Part shown: piece by piece, positions 45,193-55,330 of the stretch
How positions within the stretch are numbered: the first letter of the stretch is position 1
How the letters are laid out: each line of letters starts with the position of its first letter
Assembly: GCA_022457155.1 (NCBI GenBank)
Contig: JAJGOT010000003.1
Span: 1,897,501-1,961,500, forward strand
DNA from: Cladopsammia gracilis
Taxonomy: Eukaryota; Cnidaria; Anthozoa; Scleractinia; Dendrophylliidae
Reading direction: 5' to 3'
DNA length: 64,000 nt
The notes under the pieces: model-generated
The model's input: only the letters and a program-made list of their open reading frames with translations
Database searches by the model: none
Told to the model about the DNA's origin: nothing
Program-made: the position numbers and the translations under genes

Positions 45193-45362
45193 TTATTCAC
45201 TTTTGTATTAGTTTCCTTTCATTGTTTTCTGTATATTTTTCATTATCAGCTATTTTTATTTCTATCTATCATTGTTATTTTTCTAGGCGTAGCCCTACGT
45301 ATTTCCGTTGTTACGTATACATGTCAATTATATATAAAAAGCCAATGTAAATTTTACCCCAT

Positions 45363-45405
45363 TGTACCTGAAGAAGGCTGGTTTGGCCAGCCGAAATATA
45401 GTACA
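45363..45405 (+). ncRNA. Hammerhead-ribozyme-like motif in Penelope-like tail
   Basis: CTGAAGA (45368-45374, fits CUGANGA) is followed by a stem AGGCTGG/CCAGCC with loop TTTG and then GAAA (45393-45396). Outer strands TGTAC (45363-45367) and GTACA (45401-45405) can pair as stem I. Stem III would be almost absent (only TATA lies between GAAA and stem I), and there is one extra A before stem II, so activity alone is doubtful; dimer folding is possible. Penelope-like elements are known to carry hammerhead motifs. Confidence 0.45.
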
Positions 45406-45684
45406 CCTTTTAAATTTGTATCTACGTTGTATCGGTCCTTGCTTTTTTTAGTTTATTATGGTACAGCCTTTATTTCCAAAACAATCAATAGTAAACGTGG
45501 TTTGCAGGAACGATGACTGAATGAAAGGAGTACTCTTCGCCATATCGGACATCTTCTTATCATGTTTAAAATATATCATAAAACTCATTTACGCATGCGC
45601 ATGAGTAAAGGCTGCTAGGAGCCTCTTGTTAATGTAAAATTTTGTTAATGATGCAATTAATTAGTATTTGAATTTCGTGTCGTA

Positions 45685-45831
45685 TAATAGTAATAGTAAT
45701 AGTAATAGTAATAGTAATAGTAATAGTACAAGATGTTTATTAACAATTAAAATAACTATTTACAATACATAATAGTAATAGTAATAGTAATACTATAGTA
45801 ATAGTAATAGTAATAGTAATAGTAATAATTG
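45685..45831 (+). repeat. TAATAG microsatellite in two blocks
   Basis: (TAATAG)n at 45685-45727 and 45773-45831, separated by about 45 bp of ordinary sequence. Confidence 0.9.
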
Positions 45832-45929
45832 GACTGAGTGGAGTATAATTTTGGGAGTAATTGGGCGAGCAATTTCAAATGGCGCGAGCACGATTTGAAA
45901 TTACGACCATGAAAACTCCTGAATCAATA

Positions 45930-46211
45930 GAGCAGTTTTCAATTGAGTGTCAAAAGTAATTACACAATTGCTTTGGTTTTTCATTGCTACGCTTTGTGAT
46001 TGGCTAAAAAATCTCGCGCCACTTTCTCGACCAATCAGAAGTAAAACCAAAACCAATCGTGACTTGCTCGCACACGTTTCCCCGCGCTTGGCGCCGCCGA
46101 CATGTAATTGCTTCGAGCTCTGATTGGTTCATTGGATTGTTTAAGACTGCTGTGATTGGTCAGAGTAATTACTTTGGTTTTGGTTTTACCATACTCAATT
46201 GAAAACTGCTC
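45930..46211. mobile_element. 282-bp MITE with TA target duplication
   Basis: Ends GAGCAGTTTTCAATTGAGT and the exact complement ACTCAATTGAAAACTGCTC, flanked by TA on both sides (45928-45929, 46212-46213). No coding. The TA duplication fits Tc1/mariner-type mobilisation. Confidence 0.85.
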
Positions 46212-46213
46212 TA

Positions 46214-46253
46214 CTACTACTGCTACTGCTGCTGCTGCTGCTGCTACTGCTCC
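46214..46253 (+). repeat. CTA/CTG triplet microsatellite
   Basis: (CTA)n passing into (CTG)n immediately after the MITE. Confidence 0.85.
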
Positions 46254-46296
46254 TGATGAAGTAAGGAATAACGCCCCAGCTCCGAGTCCTTCTTAA

Positions 46297-47016
46297 GGTT
46301 ACAGTGTACCTTCAGATCGAAAATTTATTGAAAAATTTTTTTTGGCGTTAAAATAAAGTTTACAGAATGAACTTTCATCCAAAAAAAAAAGTATCGAAAA
46401 ATAGTGAAAATTGACGGAGAAATGACGGTATAACTTTTGTGGGCGGAGTTTGTTTATTAAGCGATATGTTTTTTTAAGCGCCGTTTTCTCAAAGTTAATT
46501 TTTCGCTTGTTGGGGACACGTGAAAGAGCTACAACTCAAAGAAAATTTGTTCGATTTTCCTTAAATTTGGACAGAAGCTAGGCTAACATATAATCAACAA
46601 AAACGTGTCGGCGAATTTCTTAATTCCGAAAACGTTTTCGTCAAGAGGCATTTCCGTGCGATCATTCCAATTTTTTTTCTCCCCTTTTCGAAAATATTAT
46701 GTAACTTTTCACTGCAATTGAATATGGAAAATCGCCGACACGTTTTTTTAGCGCTTCGTGTCCGGAAACCCGAGAACAAATCAAATTAGCAAAATATAAT
46801 AATCGCTTTGAGTTATAGCGTTTTAAAGCTGATTCGGACGTTCGAATTTAGACGTCGTAAAAAATTCGACAATTCATTTTATTACCAAATGGTTTCCATA
46901 TTTAGATAGCCAGCTCTATAAGCTTTAATTTGATATCTGGGTTTAGGTATATTAAGTGTAATCTTAAGACGCTAGAGCTGTTATACTGGAGACACCCCCG
47001 AAGGTACACTGTAACC
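46297..47016. mobile_element. 720-bp element with TTAA target duplication
   Basis: Begins GGTTACAGTGTACCTTC and ends with its exact complement GAAGGTACACTGTAACC; TTAA flanks both ends (46293-46296, 47017-47020). A second inverted pair lies inside (ACGTGTCGGCGA near 46600, TCGCCGACACGT near 46733). No long frame. TTAA duplications are the mark of piggyBac and Kolobok superfamilies, so it is probably a non-autonomous member of one of them. Confidence 0.85.
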
Positions 47017-47018
47017 TT

Positions 47019-47059
47019 AAAAATAATGACCGAGCGCGTAGCGCGAGGTCATTATTTTT
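47019..47059. repeat. Hairpin with nested GCGC palindrome
   Basis: AAAAATAATGACC and GGTCATTATTTTT form a perfect 13-bp stem around GAGCGCGTAGCGCGA. Confidence 0.75.
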
Positions 47060-47325
47060 ATGAAGGCCGAGGAGCGAGGGTATTATCCGTTTTAGTGCAC
47101 CTTTTCATTGTTTTAGAACAAGCAAACCAACGAGTTCCTGTGAAATTTTGCTCATTAGTCACAGTAGTGATTGTCTGAATACCGTAAGGATTGTGCAAGA
47201 AAAAGTCAAAGTCAAGTTGGAAAAAGTCAAACTAAATTTCACTTTTGACGACGGCTTTAATGACTCCCTTGGAGAATTTTTTTTACCGTTGCAATCAGTT
47301 TAGTGTTTGTTAGAATTGAACAATT

Positions 47326-47490
47326 ATGTCCTCGATGAAACGCTGTGATGCGCCGGAAGCGCCGTTTGTGATATTCTTTACTGGCCAAGTAGGATACTTT
47401 TTACAACAAGATGGGGATAAAGTTCTCAAGTTACCGCAAAATAGGAAAAGGGAATCAGGAGGATGCATTCTTGGAACTTTGAACATGTGA
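47326..47490 (+). CDS. Small open frame, 54 codons, unrecognised
   Basis: ATG at 47326 to TGA at 47488-47490, reading MSSMKRCDAPEAPFVIFFTG then GYFLQQDGDKVLKL. It has balanced protein-like composition and a second ATG at codon 4, but no motif that I recognise and no neighbours to support it. It could be a chance frame or one exon. Confidence 0.2.
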   Translation: MSSMKRCDAPEAPFVIFFTGQVGYFLQQDGDKVLKLPQNRKRESGGCILGTLNM

Positions 47491-47920
47491 GCAAGCGAAA
47501 TGAAATTTAGTAGACGTTTCTATTCTAACATGACAAGGGTAAAAAGTTCCTTGACAGTTAATAGCAGGAGTAATAATCAGGAGTTTGGGAATATGGGCTT
47601 TGGATAAAAGTTGTAGGAAATTGACTGTCGATAATTTTTCATTCCACGTTCAATGTAATGGAAAATATTGAGACAGAGTACTTGCCTCATAGTGTCCATA
47701 GTGAAGGTTTATTTAAAACTATTGACCAAGGTAGTTTAGAAACTAAAAAAATAAGTCCCTCGGAGATACAGGGCGTATGTTGTTGGTCCAGAGGGATGTG
47801 TTGTTCATTTTGTTGACACGTATATGAAACAGTGTTTGTCAGGGGTGTTGTGGGTACTATCCATGTTGGAATTTTTGATAAATTATGCTGATTTTTTAAA
47901 TTGAGAAGATTCTAGAAAAT
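47491..47920. other. No gene seen
   Basis: AT-rich sequence without supported features. Confidence 0.35.
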
Positions 47921-48045
47921 CACTGAGGTGGAACAGTAGGTCATTATTGTGGTCAGTGAGGTGGAACAGGAGGATATTATTAAAAATAATAACTTCCTGT
48001 TCTACTTCACTGACCACAATAATGACCTGTTGTTCCATTTCAGTG
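47921..48045. mobile_element. 125-bp foldback with 60-bp arms
   Basis: The left arm (CACTGAGGTGGAACAGTAGG, TCATTATTGTGGTCAGTGAG) is mirrored by the right arm (CTGACCACAATAATGACCTG, TTCCATTTCAGTG) with about eight mismatches; only three bases separate the arms. Each arm itself contains a direct duplication of CACTGAGGTGGAACAG. Confidence 0.75.
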
Positions 48046-48084
48046 AGCATTTATGCGGATTATTACAAATAAACCTGTTCAAAA

Positions 48085-48990
48085 CACAGGAAACCCAAGC
48101 GTAATGTTTGCATATTAACGATATTTGAAAATATAAGACATTGTATGGAATTTCGAATTCAACGTTTTAAGCAATATATGAAATCAAAATTGCTGAATAA
48201 AATCGTTGAAACATTTACTGGTGTTGTATTTTATCTTTATACAGTGTTTCTACGCTATTTGAACGATGTTTAGTCCATTTATCTTACCTTGTATAATATA
48301 ATGGAAAGGAAGGAGAATTCGGTCGCTTTCGGCGTTCGACACGTGTCCACAAATGGCTCATTTTTCGCACAAAAATAGGTGCTGCTCCCATTCTGACTGG
48401 TCGTCCTCACAGTAGAATAACGTTAAATTGCGTTTCTTCGAACAACTTGAACATCCCTTGTTGATTATGACGAATAAGCCGCTCCACAAAATCACATAGC
48501 ACTGCAAAATAGGCGCCGGAGAGCGTGAAGAACGGAAGAGACCACGGTGCGCGGTCAACACTGGGTACCAGAGTAAAATCAAATCCCACAGGGAAGGGAA
48601 CGTTCAATTTTGTCAACCTGTCATTTTTGTTGCGCCTACCACCCCGTAAGGACCAAGTTGTCACTCTGCTTATCATGCTTTCGACATTAAAACCAGGGGC
48701 GTAGCCAGCTTTTGAAAGAGTTGTAGGCCTGGCCATCCGGGGCCGCTTCTAGCGGCCCTTGAAAATGCTTTACCCTTCACTGTCTGGTGATTTTATGTGT
48801 ATCTTGACAACACCGAAATCATAATATTTAATAAAAGAGAATGGATTTGAATTTTTCATTTCCAATTCTTAAAAATGTAACACGAGTGGGCTGAAAAATG
48901 TGTAGGCCCGGGCCTACGGGCCTATAGGCTGGCTACGCCACTGAAACGGCCTCTTGAAGAGGAGGAGACAAGGAAGAAGCGACGGAAAAC
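48085..48990 (+). repeat. Arm A of a 0.9-kb inverted duplication
   Basis: Matches 49500-50430 in reverse orientation with few differences, from ACACAGGAAACCCAAGCG to GAGGAGACAAGGAAGAA. A hAT-type MITE (48694-48943) interrupts this arm. Short frames inside (for example one containing CEDDQSEWEQHLFLCEK on the minus strand) occur in both arms but resemble no family I know. Confidence 0.88.
48694..48943. mobile_element. 250-bp hAT-type MITE in arm A
   Basis: Ends CAGGGGCGTAGCCAGC and GCTGGCTACGCCACTG. The CAG...CTG ends and GCGTAGCCAGC subterminus are typical of hAT MITEs. The expected 8-bp duplication is not clear; AAAC is shared by both flanks. It is absent from arm B at the corresponding place. 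Confidence 0.75.
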
Positions 48991-49446
48991 GGACCGTGTA
49001 TCTGTTTCCTTCTTTACGTCTATTAGAAATTGGTAAGTAAAACATTTACCAACATTTACATTTACATTGAGCTCGGTTCAGCTCTTACGTTTTTGCAAGA
49101 CATTAATTTTTTTCTTCATGTAATAAGGGCCTGGTCGCACTACAGTCAAAAACAAAAATTAGCCCCGTGCAAAAATCGAGGAAAACAAAAGAAACCGTTC
49201 CGGTGGGACACGCTTTTTGTAGAATGTGTTTGTTTTTATGTCATAACACGCAAATATAATCTGCCAAATTAATTTCAGGCACCCACGTGCAAATGTTTTT
49301 TGTTTTACTGATATGGCATTTTAATTAGCGATATAAAATACCATTAATTTTTGTAAAGAAAAAGCACGCTTTTACCTCAAATAGCGTATGGCGTGTTTCA
49401 CAACAGTGACAAAGCACAATTCAGTTGCACTGTTTACATTTTCACA
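48991..49446. other. Centre of the inverted duplication; no gene seen
   Basis: AT-rich sequence between the two arms. It leads into a 52-bp palindrome at 49447. Confidence 0.4.
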
Positions 49447-49498
49447 AAAAAGTAAAAACAGTAAAATGTCAATTGACATTTTACCGTTTTTACTTTTT
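49447..49498. repeat. 52-bp near-perfect palindrome
   Basis: Centre at 49472/49473 (GTCAATTGAC), arms AAAAAGTAAAAAC and GTAAAATGTC mirrored with one mismatch. It directly abuts arm B of the inverted duplication. Confidence 0.8.
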
Positions 49499-49553
49499 CC
49501 ATCTTTTCTTCCTTGTCTCCTCCTCTTCAAGAGGCCGTTTTTTGTTGCGGATT

Positions 49554-49688
49554 GGCCTTCCGTCCACACGTATCCGACGAATTCGGGCAAATACGATTCC
49601 AATACGCTAAGTGTGGACACGAATATTTTCTAACCCGTAACAAAAAAGTTGCGGATTCAAAAATATCCGGATACGTGTGGACGGGGCC
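49554..49688. mobile_element. 135-bp MITE in arm B
   Basis: Ends GGCCTTCCGTCCACACGTAT and ATCCGGATACGTGTGGACGG plus GGCC. Inverted ends of about 22 bp with few mismatches. It lies at the place where arm A has 48676-48943, so each arm was hit independently near the same spot. Confidence 0.7.
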
Positions 49689-49858
49689 TTAATGATAAGC
49701 AGAGTGACAACTTGGTCCTTACGGGGTGGTAGGCGCAACAAAAATAACAGGTTGACAAAATTGAACGTTCCCTTCCCTGTGGGATTTGATTTTATTCTGG
49801 TACCCAGTGTTGACCGCGCACCGTGGTCTCTTCCGTTCTTCACGCTCTCCGGCGCCTA

Positions 49859-50002
49859 TAGACCTTTCCCGCATTCCTGTGTACAAAGGCACCAACTCGA
49901 GGCTGGGGTGGACAAAATACAGTGATTTGTATGAAATTGTCCACCCAAGCCTCGACCTCGTTTCATTGTGTGTGCTCACTGGAGTGGAATGCGGGAAAGG
50001 TC
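49859..50002. mobile_element. 144-bp MITE in arm B with matching empty site in arm A
   Basis: Begins TAGACCTTTCCCGCATTCC, ends GGAATGCGGGAAAGGTC followed by TA. Arm A has the uninterrupted sequence (TGCAAAATAGGCGCC at about 48503), so the insertion limits are exact, with a TA duplication. Inside is a second inverted pair (CGAGGCTGGGGTGGACAA and TTGTCCACCCAAGCCTCG). Confidence 0.88.
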
Positions 50003-50430
50003 TATTTTGCAGTGCTATGTGATTTTGTGGAGCGGCTTGTTCGTCATAATCAACAAGGGATGTTCAAGTTGTTCGAAGAAATGCAATTTAACGTTATTCT
50101 ACTGTGAGGACGACCAGTCAGAATGGGAGCAGCACCTATTTTTGTGCGAAAAATGAGCCATTTGTGGACACGTGTTGAACGCCGAAAGCGACCGAACTCT
50201 CCTTCCTTTCCATTATATTATACAAGGTAAGATAAATGGACTAAACATCGTTCAAATAGCGTAGAAACACTGTATAAAGATAGAATACAACACCAGTAAA
50301 TGTTTCAACGATTTTATTCAGCAATTTTGATTTCATATATTGCTTAAAACGTTGAATTCGAAATTCCATACAATGTCTTATATTTTCAAATATCATTAAT
50401 ATGCAAACATTACGCTTGGGTTTCCTGTGT

Positions 50431-51236
50431 TCAAAACAATGAAAAGGTGCATTCAGTCTCACTAGCAGACGAAACCGGTCGATTAATACACTCAGTTGTA
50501 CAAGATAAGTTGCTGTGTGCTGCCCACAAGTCATTTTATTTTAAAATTGTACATGTTATTAAACCCATCCCCACGAACAAAAACGTCTTTTGTTATTAAG
50601 TTGCAGGTAGTCACCAAGTCTAGTGTGTGGCTGGCAAATAGCAACTTTTTTTCGAAGAAGGCGTCTGCTGATACACTGAACAGTGGGCCATGTGATACAT
50701 AAAACACGCGATCACCAGAGTTGCAAGACTTGTTTGATCCACTGGTTTTGTGTTCGTGCGCTCTCATTGAGCCTTCTTGTATGTTCCTGTTCATGTACAA
50801 TGTGTATTGGAGAGAAAGATACGATACGATCTTTCCGTTTCTCGGCAAAAAAATATTTAAAATACTAAAATAACAACTACTACAAATAGTTCAAGCCAAT
50901 TCTGTAGTAAACGTTGCAAATACGTCACGGATTCGTTAATTTCGATGTCGGATTGCAGTTACGAGTACTGAGGCGCATTTATTGTTGGCCCGTACCTAGA
51001 TAAACTATTAACTTCACGTAAGTGCGAAATGCACTGATCCTTTGTTCAAAGGGTTTCTTTGTGTAATTAATTCGTGCTGGCTAGAAACGTAAGGAATCAG
51101 TTTTAAAAAGTATCCGTTTTGTATGAAACAAGCATGACAGTGCCCCTTTAAACGTTTCATAATTTTGTACCTTATAGGTATATTTTTTTCTACTTTGAAT
51201 CACCTTATTTTAGTAATGTTTACTACATGAGCGGGA
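50431..51236. other. No gene seen
   Basis: AT-rich, no supported features. Confidence 0.35.
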
Positions 51237-51400
51237 GTGTTGTATCGGCCTATAGAGTGTTTTCACTCACGTGGTCTGCAGCTTTGCTAATTTATTTGAA
51301 CAAAACAAAGTGTTTGCATAAGAAAAGAGTTCGCCGTTTTATTTTTTTGGGACACCAACATGGCCGCCGTGACGTCATGTGAAAACACTCCATACAACAC
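51237..51400. mobile_element. MITE with GAGTGTTTTCAC ends
   Basis: GAGTGTTTTCAC (51255-51266) and GTGAAAACACTC (51379-51390), extended outward by GTGTTGTAT and ATACAACAC with a small indel between. TA flanks the inner left end. Confidence 0.7.
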
Positions 51401-51614
51401 GGACGCGAATGTAGTAAACAACTTGTGAAATTCACATTCACATGTCACATTCACATGTAAATTGGATACAACCACATGTTAATTAGATGGATAACAGGGT
51501 AACCGTGTGATTGGAATGGCTCATTTCTATTTGTTAGTACCCTTATGAATTATTAATGAATTTTACAAGATGAGGTATTTAATGCATCGTTTATTAACGC
51601 TGGTTGTGTCGGAA

Positions 51615-51945
51615 AAGTCTAGATTCCATAGCTCAGAAGGAGGTCGGACACCTTATTGAGACTTATATAAATGAGTAACTGGTTAGCTTTCAGTTGAGGT
51701 TGGGGTCAGCAGTTTGTAGTTAAATTTAATACTAAGCAACCCGAGAAGCTAGGTGGTACAGTGGTATGGTAGGCTATGTAAGCCTGAGCCTAGCTGAGGT
51801 CACAGGTTCAATCCTGAGTGGGGATTTGAGATTTTCTTTTTTACACTTAAAAATTTATTGAAAATAACATTCTAAGTGTCGACATTACGTTGTATAATTC
51901 TCAGTAAGTGTCCGACCTCCTTCTGAGCTATAGAAGGTAGACTCT
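51615..51945. mobile_element. TIR element enclosing a tRNA-like module
   Basis: ATAGCTCAGAAGGAGGTCGG plus ACAC (51628-51651) is perfectly mirrored at 51908-51931, and weaker pairing extends the arms to about 55 bp (GTCTA at the outer edge). Between them, about 51748-51826, lies a tRNA-like sequence with A box AGGTGGTACAGTGGTATGG and B box AGGTTCAATCCTG. RNA polymerase III transcription is possible. A SINE inserted into a MITE, or a composite family, are both possible. Confidence 0.65.
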
Positions 51946-53596
51946 ACCGGTTGTCTCCTTCTAAAAGCGAGACAACAGTATATGACACAACAGCGAATAT
52001 TCGAGATCGTTATTACTTGGGCGTAGCGACCAAGTATAAAAATGCAGTTTGGTCATTCACAAATGTGCAGTATTGCGCAACTCTGGGGATGGTGGGATTG
52101 TTCAAACCTTCACCGCGTTTTTCATTTTATTTGGTGGGATTCATTTAGTATCAAGTGGAAACGTGGGCAAGGATGTATAAAATAATTAGTTTATGTAACT
52201 ATCTTTTCATCTTTCCGGCTCAAAATAACGAGCTTCTTTTCGATCGTTGAAAACTGATCAAAACGCTTCGTGCCTGAGCGAAATTGTGTTGGCAAATGGC
52301 GCCGACAGTTCTGCGGTTCATAGTTTTCAAACGCTTAGAACTTTATTTTAGTAAACTTTCAAAACGTTTAGTGAGTTGACAGTGTATTGTTAATATATGA
52401 AACTTTTAATAAACAGTGAAAATGACAAGCTTAACTTTGAAGTACTTTGGTTAACTTTTGCAAATTTCTCTCGTTTGACCGCGGTGGAGTACACCTGTTG
52501 TTTGTTGATGCGAGGCGAACGTCACAAAGTGCGAGTTGTGTTTTCTCTGTTGTATCTAACAGTTTCATATTCAATATGCGTAAGGAAATTACTCAAGGAG
52601 ACACTGCGAAAGTATTTAACACTCGCGATTTTTAAATTCTACGATACCTTCATGACGGAAACCCGCTAAAACATGTTTAAACGAACATGAAGAAGATAAT
52701 TTAGACGAATACATACATTATAGCGCTTATTTAATAAGAGGTGAACAGTGGACAGCGAAGGAAGAAATATAAGCGTGGTAGGAATCCCAATTAATTTAAC
52801 TTCTTTCGGTTGTTTGCCTTTCATTATTAAATTTTTATTTCGTGAAGTTGAAGGAACAGACTTTGGGTACAAAAATTCACCGCCGAGAGAAGATGTAAAC
52901 AATGCACGCGGTGTCTTGCGAGACGTTTCTTGCGAGTTTTGCTTCCGCTAGTGAATGTTTCTCGGGCGAAAATAACCTTAAAGTGATCACTTTTTCATTT
53001 AATTTTCTTTTCTGTGTTTCGGATACAGAGGAATAAAAACTGGATATATTTTCGTATGTCTGATTGCGAGATGTTTTATGAAACAGCTGCGTTATGCGTT
53101 ACTGGAAAGGTTTCAAATTACTTTCACATCATTTTTACCTCAACTGAAAAAATATATTCGAAAGGGCCAAATTTGTTTCTCTCCTCCTAAATTATCACTT
53201 CTGTCGTTAACTTTGATTAAATTTATAAGTTTCATTCAAATTTTATTATAATAACGGCGGGAATACTTCCAGCAAAACTTTAAATTGACCTCGGGTTCGG
53301 ACCAGGCAATTACATCATGGCTTCGAAAAGCCACTTTGCGGCTACATTTGCATTCACTTCAAAAGTGTCGGAAACACAGACCAGCTAGTTACAAGATTTA
53401 GCTAAAACCAATAACAACCATCGGGAAACTCTGACATACGGCCTTTTTTTCAACGGTAAGTACAAAGTAGGTATCGATTTGTATTTTTCAGTATGTACTC
53501 GTCTTTTGACACAATGGACACGCTACTTTAATAATTTGCGTGCGATCTCGCACGCTAAGTGTACTGTGTCTTCTTGTTTTAGACGGTTAAACGCGC
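51946..53596. other. No gene seen
   Basis: AT-rich; several short open frames on the plus strand without recognisable motifs or splice support. Confidence 0.35.
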
Positions 53597-53790
53597 TTCT
53601 TTGTTAGACTGCTCACACTATCCGAATACTTCCTATCATCAAACCGTGTGAAATAACGTGCATGCAGATTCCCAAGACAATTATTCTCCAATATGCCTAA
53701 TACAACGACGCCCAAGTATACGCTCCCACAGCGTCTTGTTCGCTGAAAAGAATCCATTCTTTTCAGCGCCCTGGTTACAATTTATTTCGA
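53597..53790 (+). repeat. Dispersed repeat, copy 2 (partner at 1301)
   Basis: Same family as 1301-1390. It contains an extra segment with a perfect 13-bp hairpin, CGCTGAAAAGAAT and ATTCTTTTCAGCG around CC, at 53741-53768. Confidence 0.65.
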
Positions 53791-54114
53791 AAATGTTTTA
53801 CGTATATCAAATTGTTATATCAAATGTCCTCATGTAAAAAGGTTACCTTACTGTGTATTATACTTTTTTTAAAAAAAAAACGCTGAGGCGCATATTAATT
53901 GTGTTTAATAAATTACGAATAAAATTTACATTTTTGAACAGGCAACGCGATGTTGTTGAGGGGTGTGGTGCCTATTACGCAATTAGTTTAAGGCCTGGAT
54001 CAAGGTCTTTAACCAGGAAAAATGGTTTGTTCTTGATAACGTTAACAAAGAGATTGAAACTAAATCGAAATTTGGCCTTTAGAAAGGTCTTATTGTTCTT
54101 AACAGTTTAAACCC

Positions 54115-54191
54115 CATTCTCGACCCCAGAGCTCTTCTCTTTTGCGCATGACTGAGGAAAAAAAAGACCGAGAGCTCTGGGGTCGAGAATG
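54115..54191. mobile_element. 77-bp miniature element with 9-bp target duplication
   Basis: Ends CATTCTCGACCCCAGAGCTC and the exact complement GAGCTCTGGGGTCGAGAATG. TTTAAACCC occurs on both sides (54106-54114, 54192-54200). It is one of the shortest well-delimited insertions in the window; the 9-bp duplication suggests Mutator-type mobilisation. Confidence 0.88.
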
Positions 54192-54200
54192 TTTAAACCC

Positions 54201-54959
54201 ATGAATACGCGCAAGCGTAATGAACGGGTTATCGGAGACGACCTCGGTGCAGTACGCAGCTCTTACAAGGTCTTCTCTGATTTGCTGAGAAAACAATAAA
54301 ACAAACAACACAACAATGGACCCTAGCCCTGAAAACAATAGAGCTGTGTGATAACCAGGTCCAATGAAATTAGAGGTTGTTAAGAGCTGCGTGGTATCTG
54401 GGGACGACGGCAAATTCACTCACTCACTCGCTCGCTTGTTCCATCACTCAGCTGTAAACTTAGTGACGTAATGCTTAATTACCAATGCGTTTCGTAACAA
54501 GAACAACGTGAATCCAGCGATAACAATGACTAATTTGTTGTAAACGAATATAAACAACAATAAGCTGAAAGATATTTCGCATTAATTTGGAGTCTTTAAG
54601 GTCGCGGGGGATTCCTGACCATGAATAAATTCGTAAGGCAGAATTTTGGCAGGGGTGTCACTTTTAAAAGCTTTATATCTTGGGCCTTTCGAAGCCGATT
54701 TCGCTAAAACTTGACAGATATACTGGGGAATAATGGGAGTTCACCAGTACTATTTTTATTTCAATGAATCATGCTTTTACGGTAATGCTGTAATGTATGT
54801 AAGTTAAAATTTGTAAAACGTGAGAAGAACACAAAGCGAGTTGATTTCACCACTCACTGATCCGTCAAACCTCTATTGTGTCATATCTGAAGCCGATTTT
54901 GAAATCTTTCCTTTGAAAGCCTATTTAAAAATTTTGCGTCAGATATGACAATCTACAAT
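54201..54959. other. No gene seen
   Basis: No supported gene; ordinary AT-rich sequence. Confidence 0.35.
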
Positions 54960-55330
54960 ACACCTAGTTTTCGTATTCGTATTCATTTGTCATTTCTCGC
55001 ATCTGGAACAAACTACCATCTTCTGTTAAAACCGCTCCTAATTTATCGTCTTTTAGAAGATAACTGAAAACTCTTATTTTTACCGGCTGCCAATGCAAAA
55101 GCTGTCTATAATCTTTCGACATTTCAGTGTATACATTGCTTTTGTTTAAATATATATTTATAAATAGTTAAATTTAATAGCGATTAATTTAGATTTAAGA
55201 ATTTTTAGACTTTGTAAATGTATTTTATAGTCAGTCACTTTTATCATGAGCCTCTGGCTCGGGAAATTGGGCAACCACTCCCCGTGTACCTGACGGTAAA
55301 TAAATTATACCTTATACCTTATACCTTCCT
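54960..55330 (+). mobile_element. LINE 3' end (CR1/L2-like) with ATACCTT tail
   Basis: At about 54990-55055 the plus strand reads SFVISRIWNKLPSSVKTAPN then LSSFRR to a stop, the end of a LINE reverse-transcriptase protein. The 3' UTR leads to a tail of repeated ATACCTT (about 55306-55328). Strongly 5'-truncated. Confidence 0.65.

Larger units (their letters stand above)
49500..50430 (-). repeat. Arm B of the 0.9-kb inverted duplication
   Basis: Reverse-orientation partner of 48085-48990. It carries two insertions that arm A lacks, at 49554-49688 and 49859-50002. Confidence 0.88.

Noticed and set aside
48407..48736. Coding genes in the inverted-duplication arms
   Set aside because: Frames recur in both arms because the DNA is duplicated; they have no recognised motif and are interrupted by MITEs.
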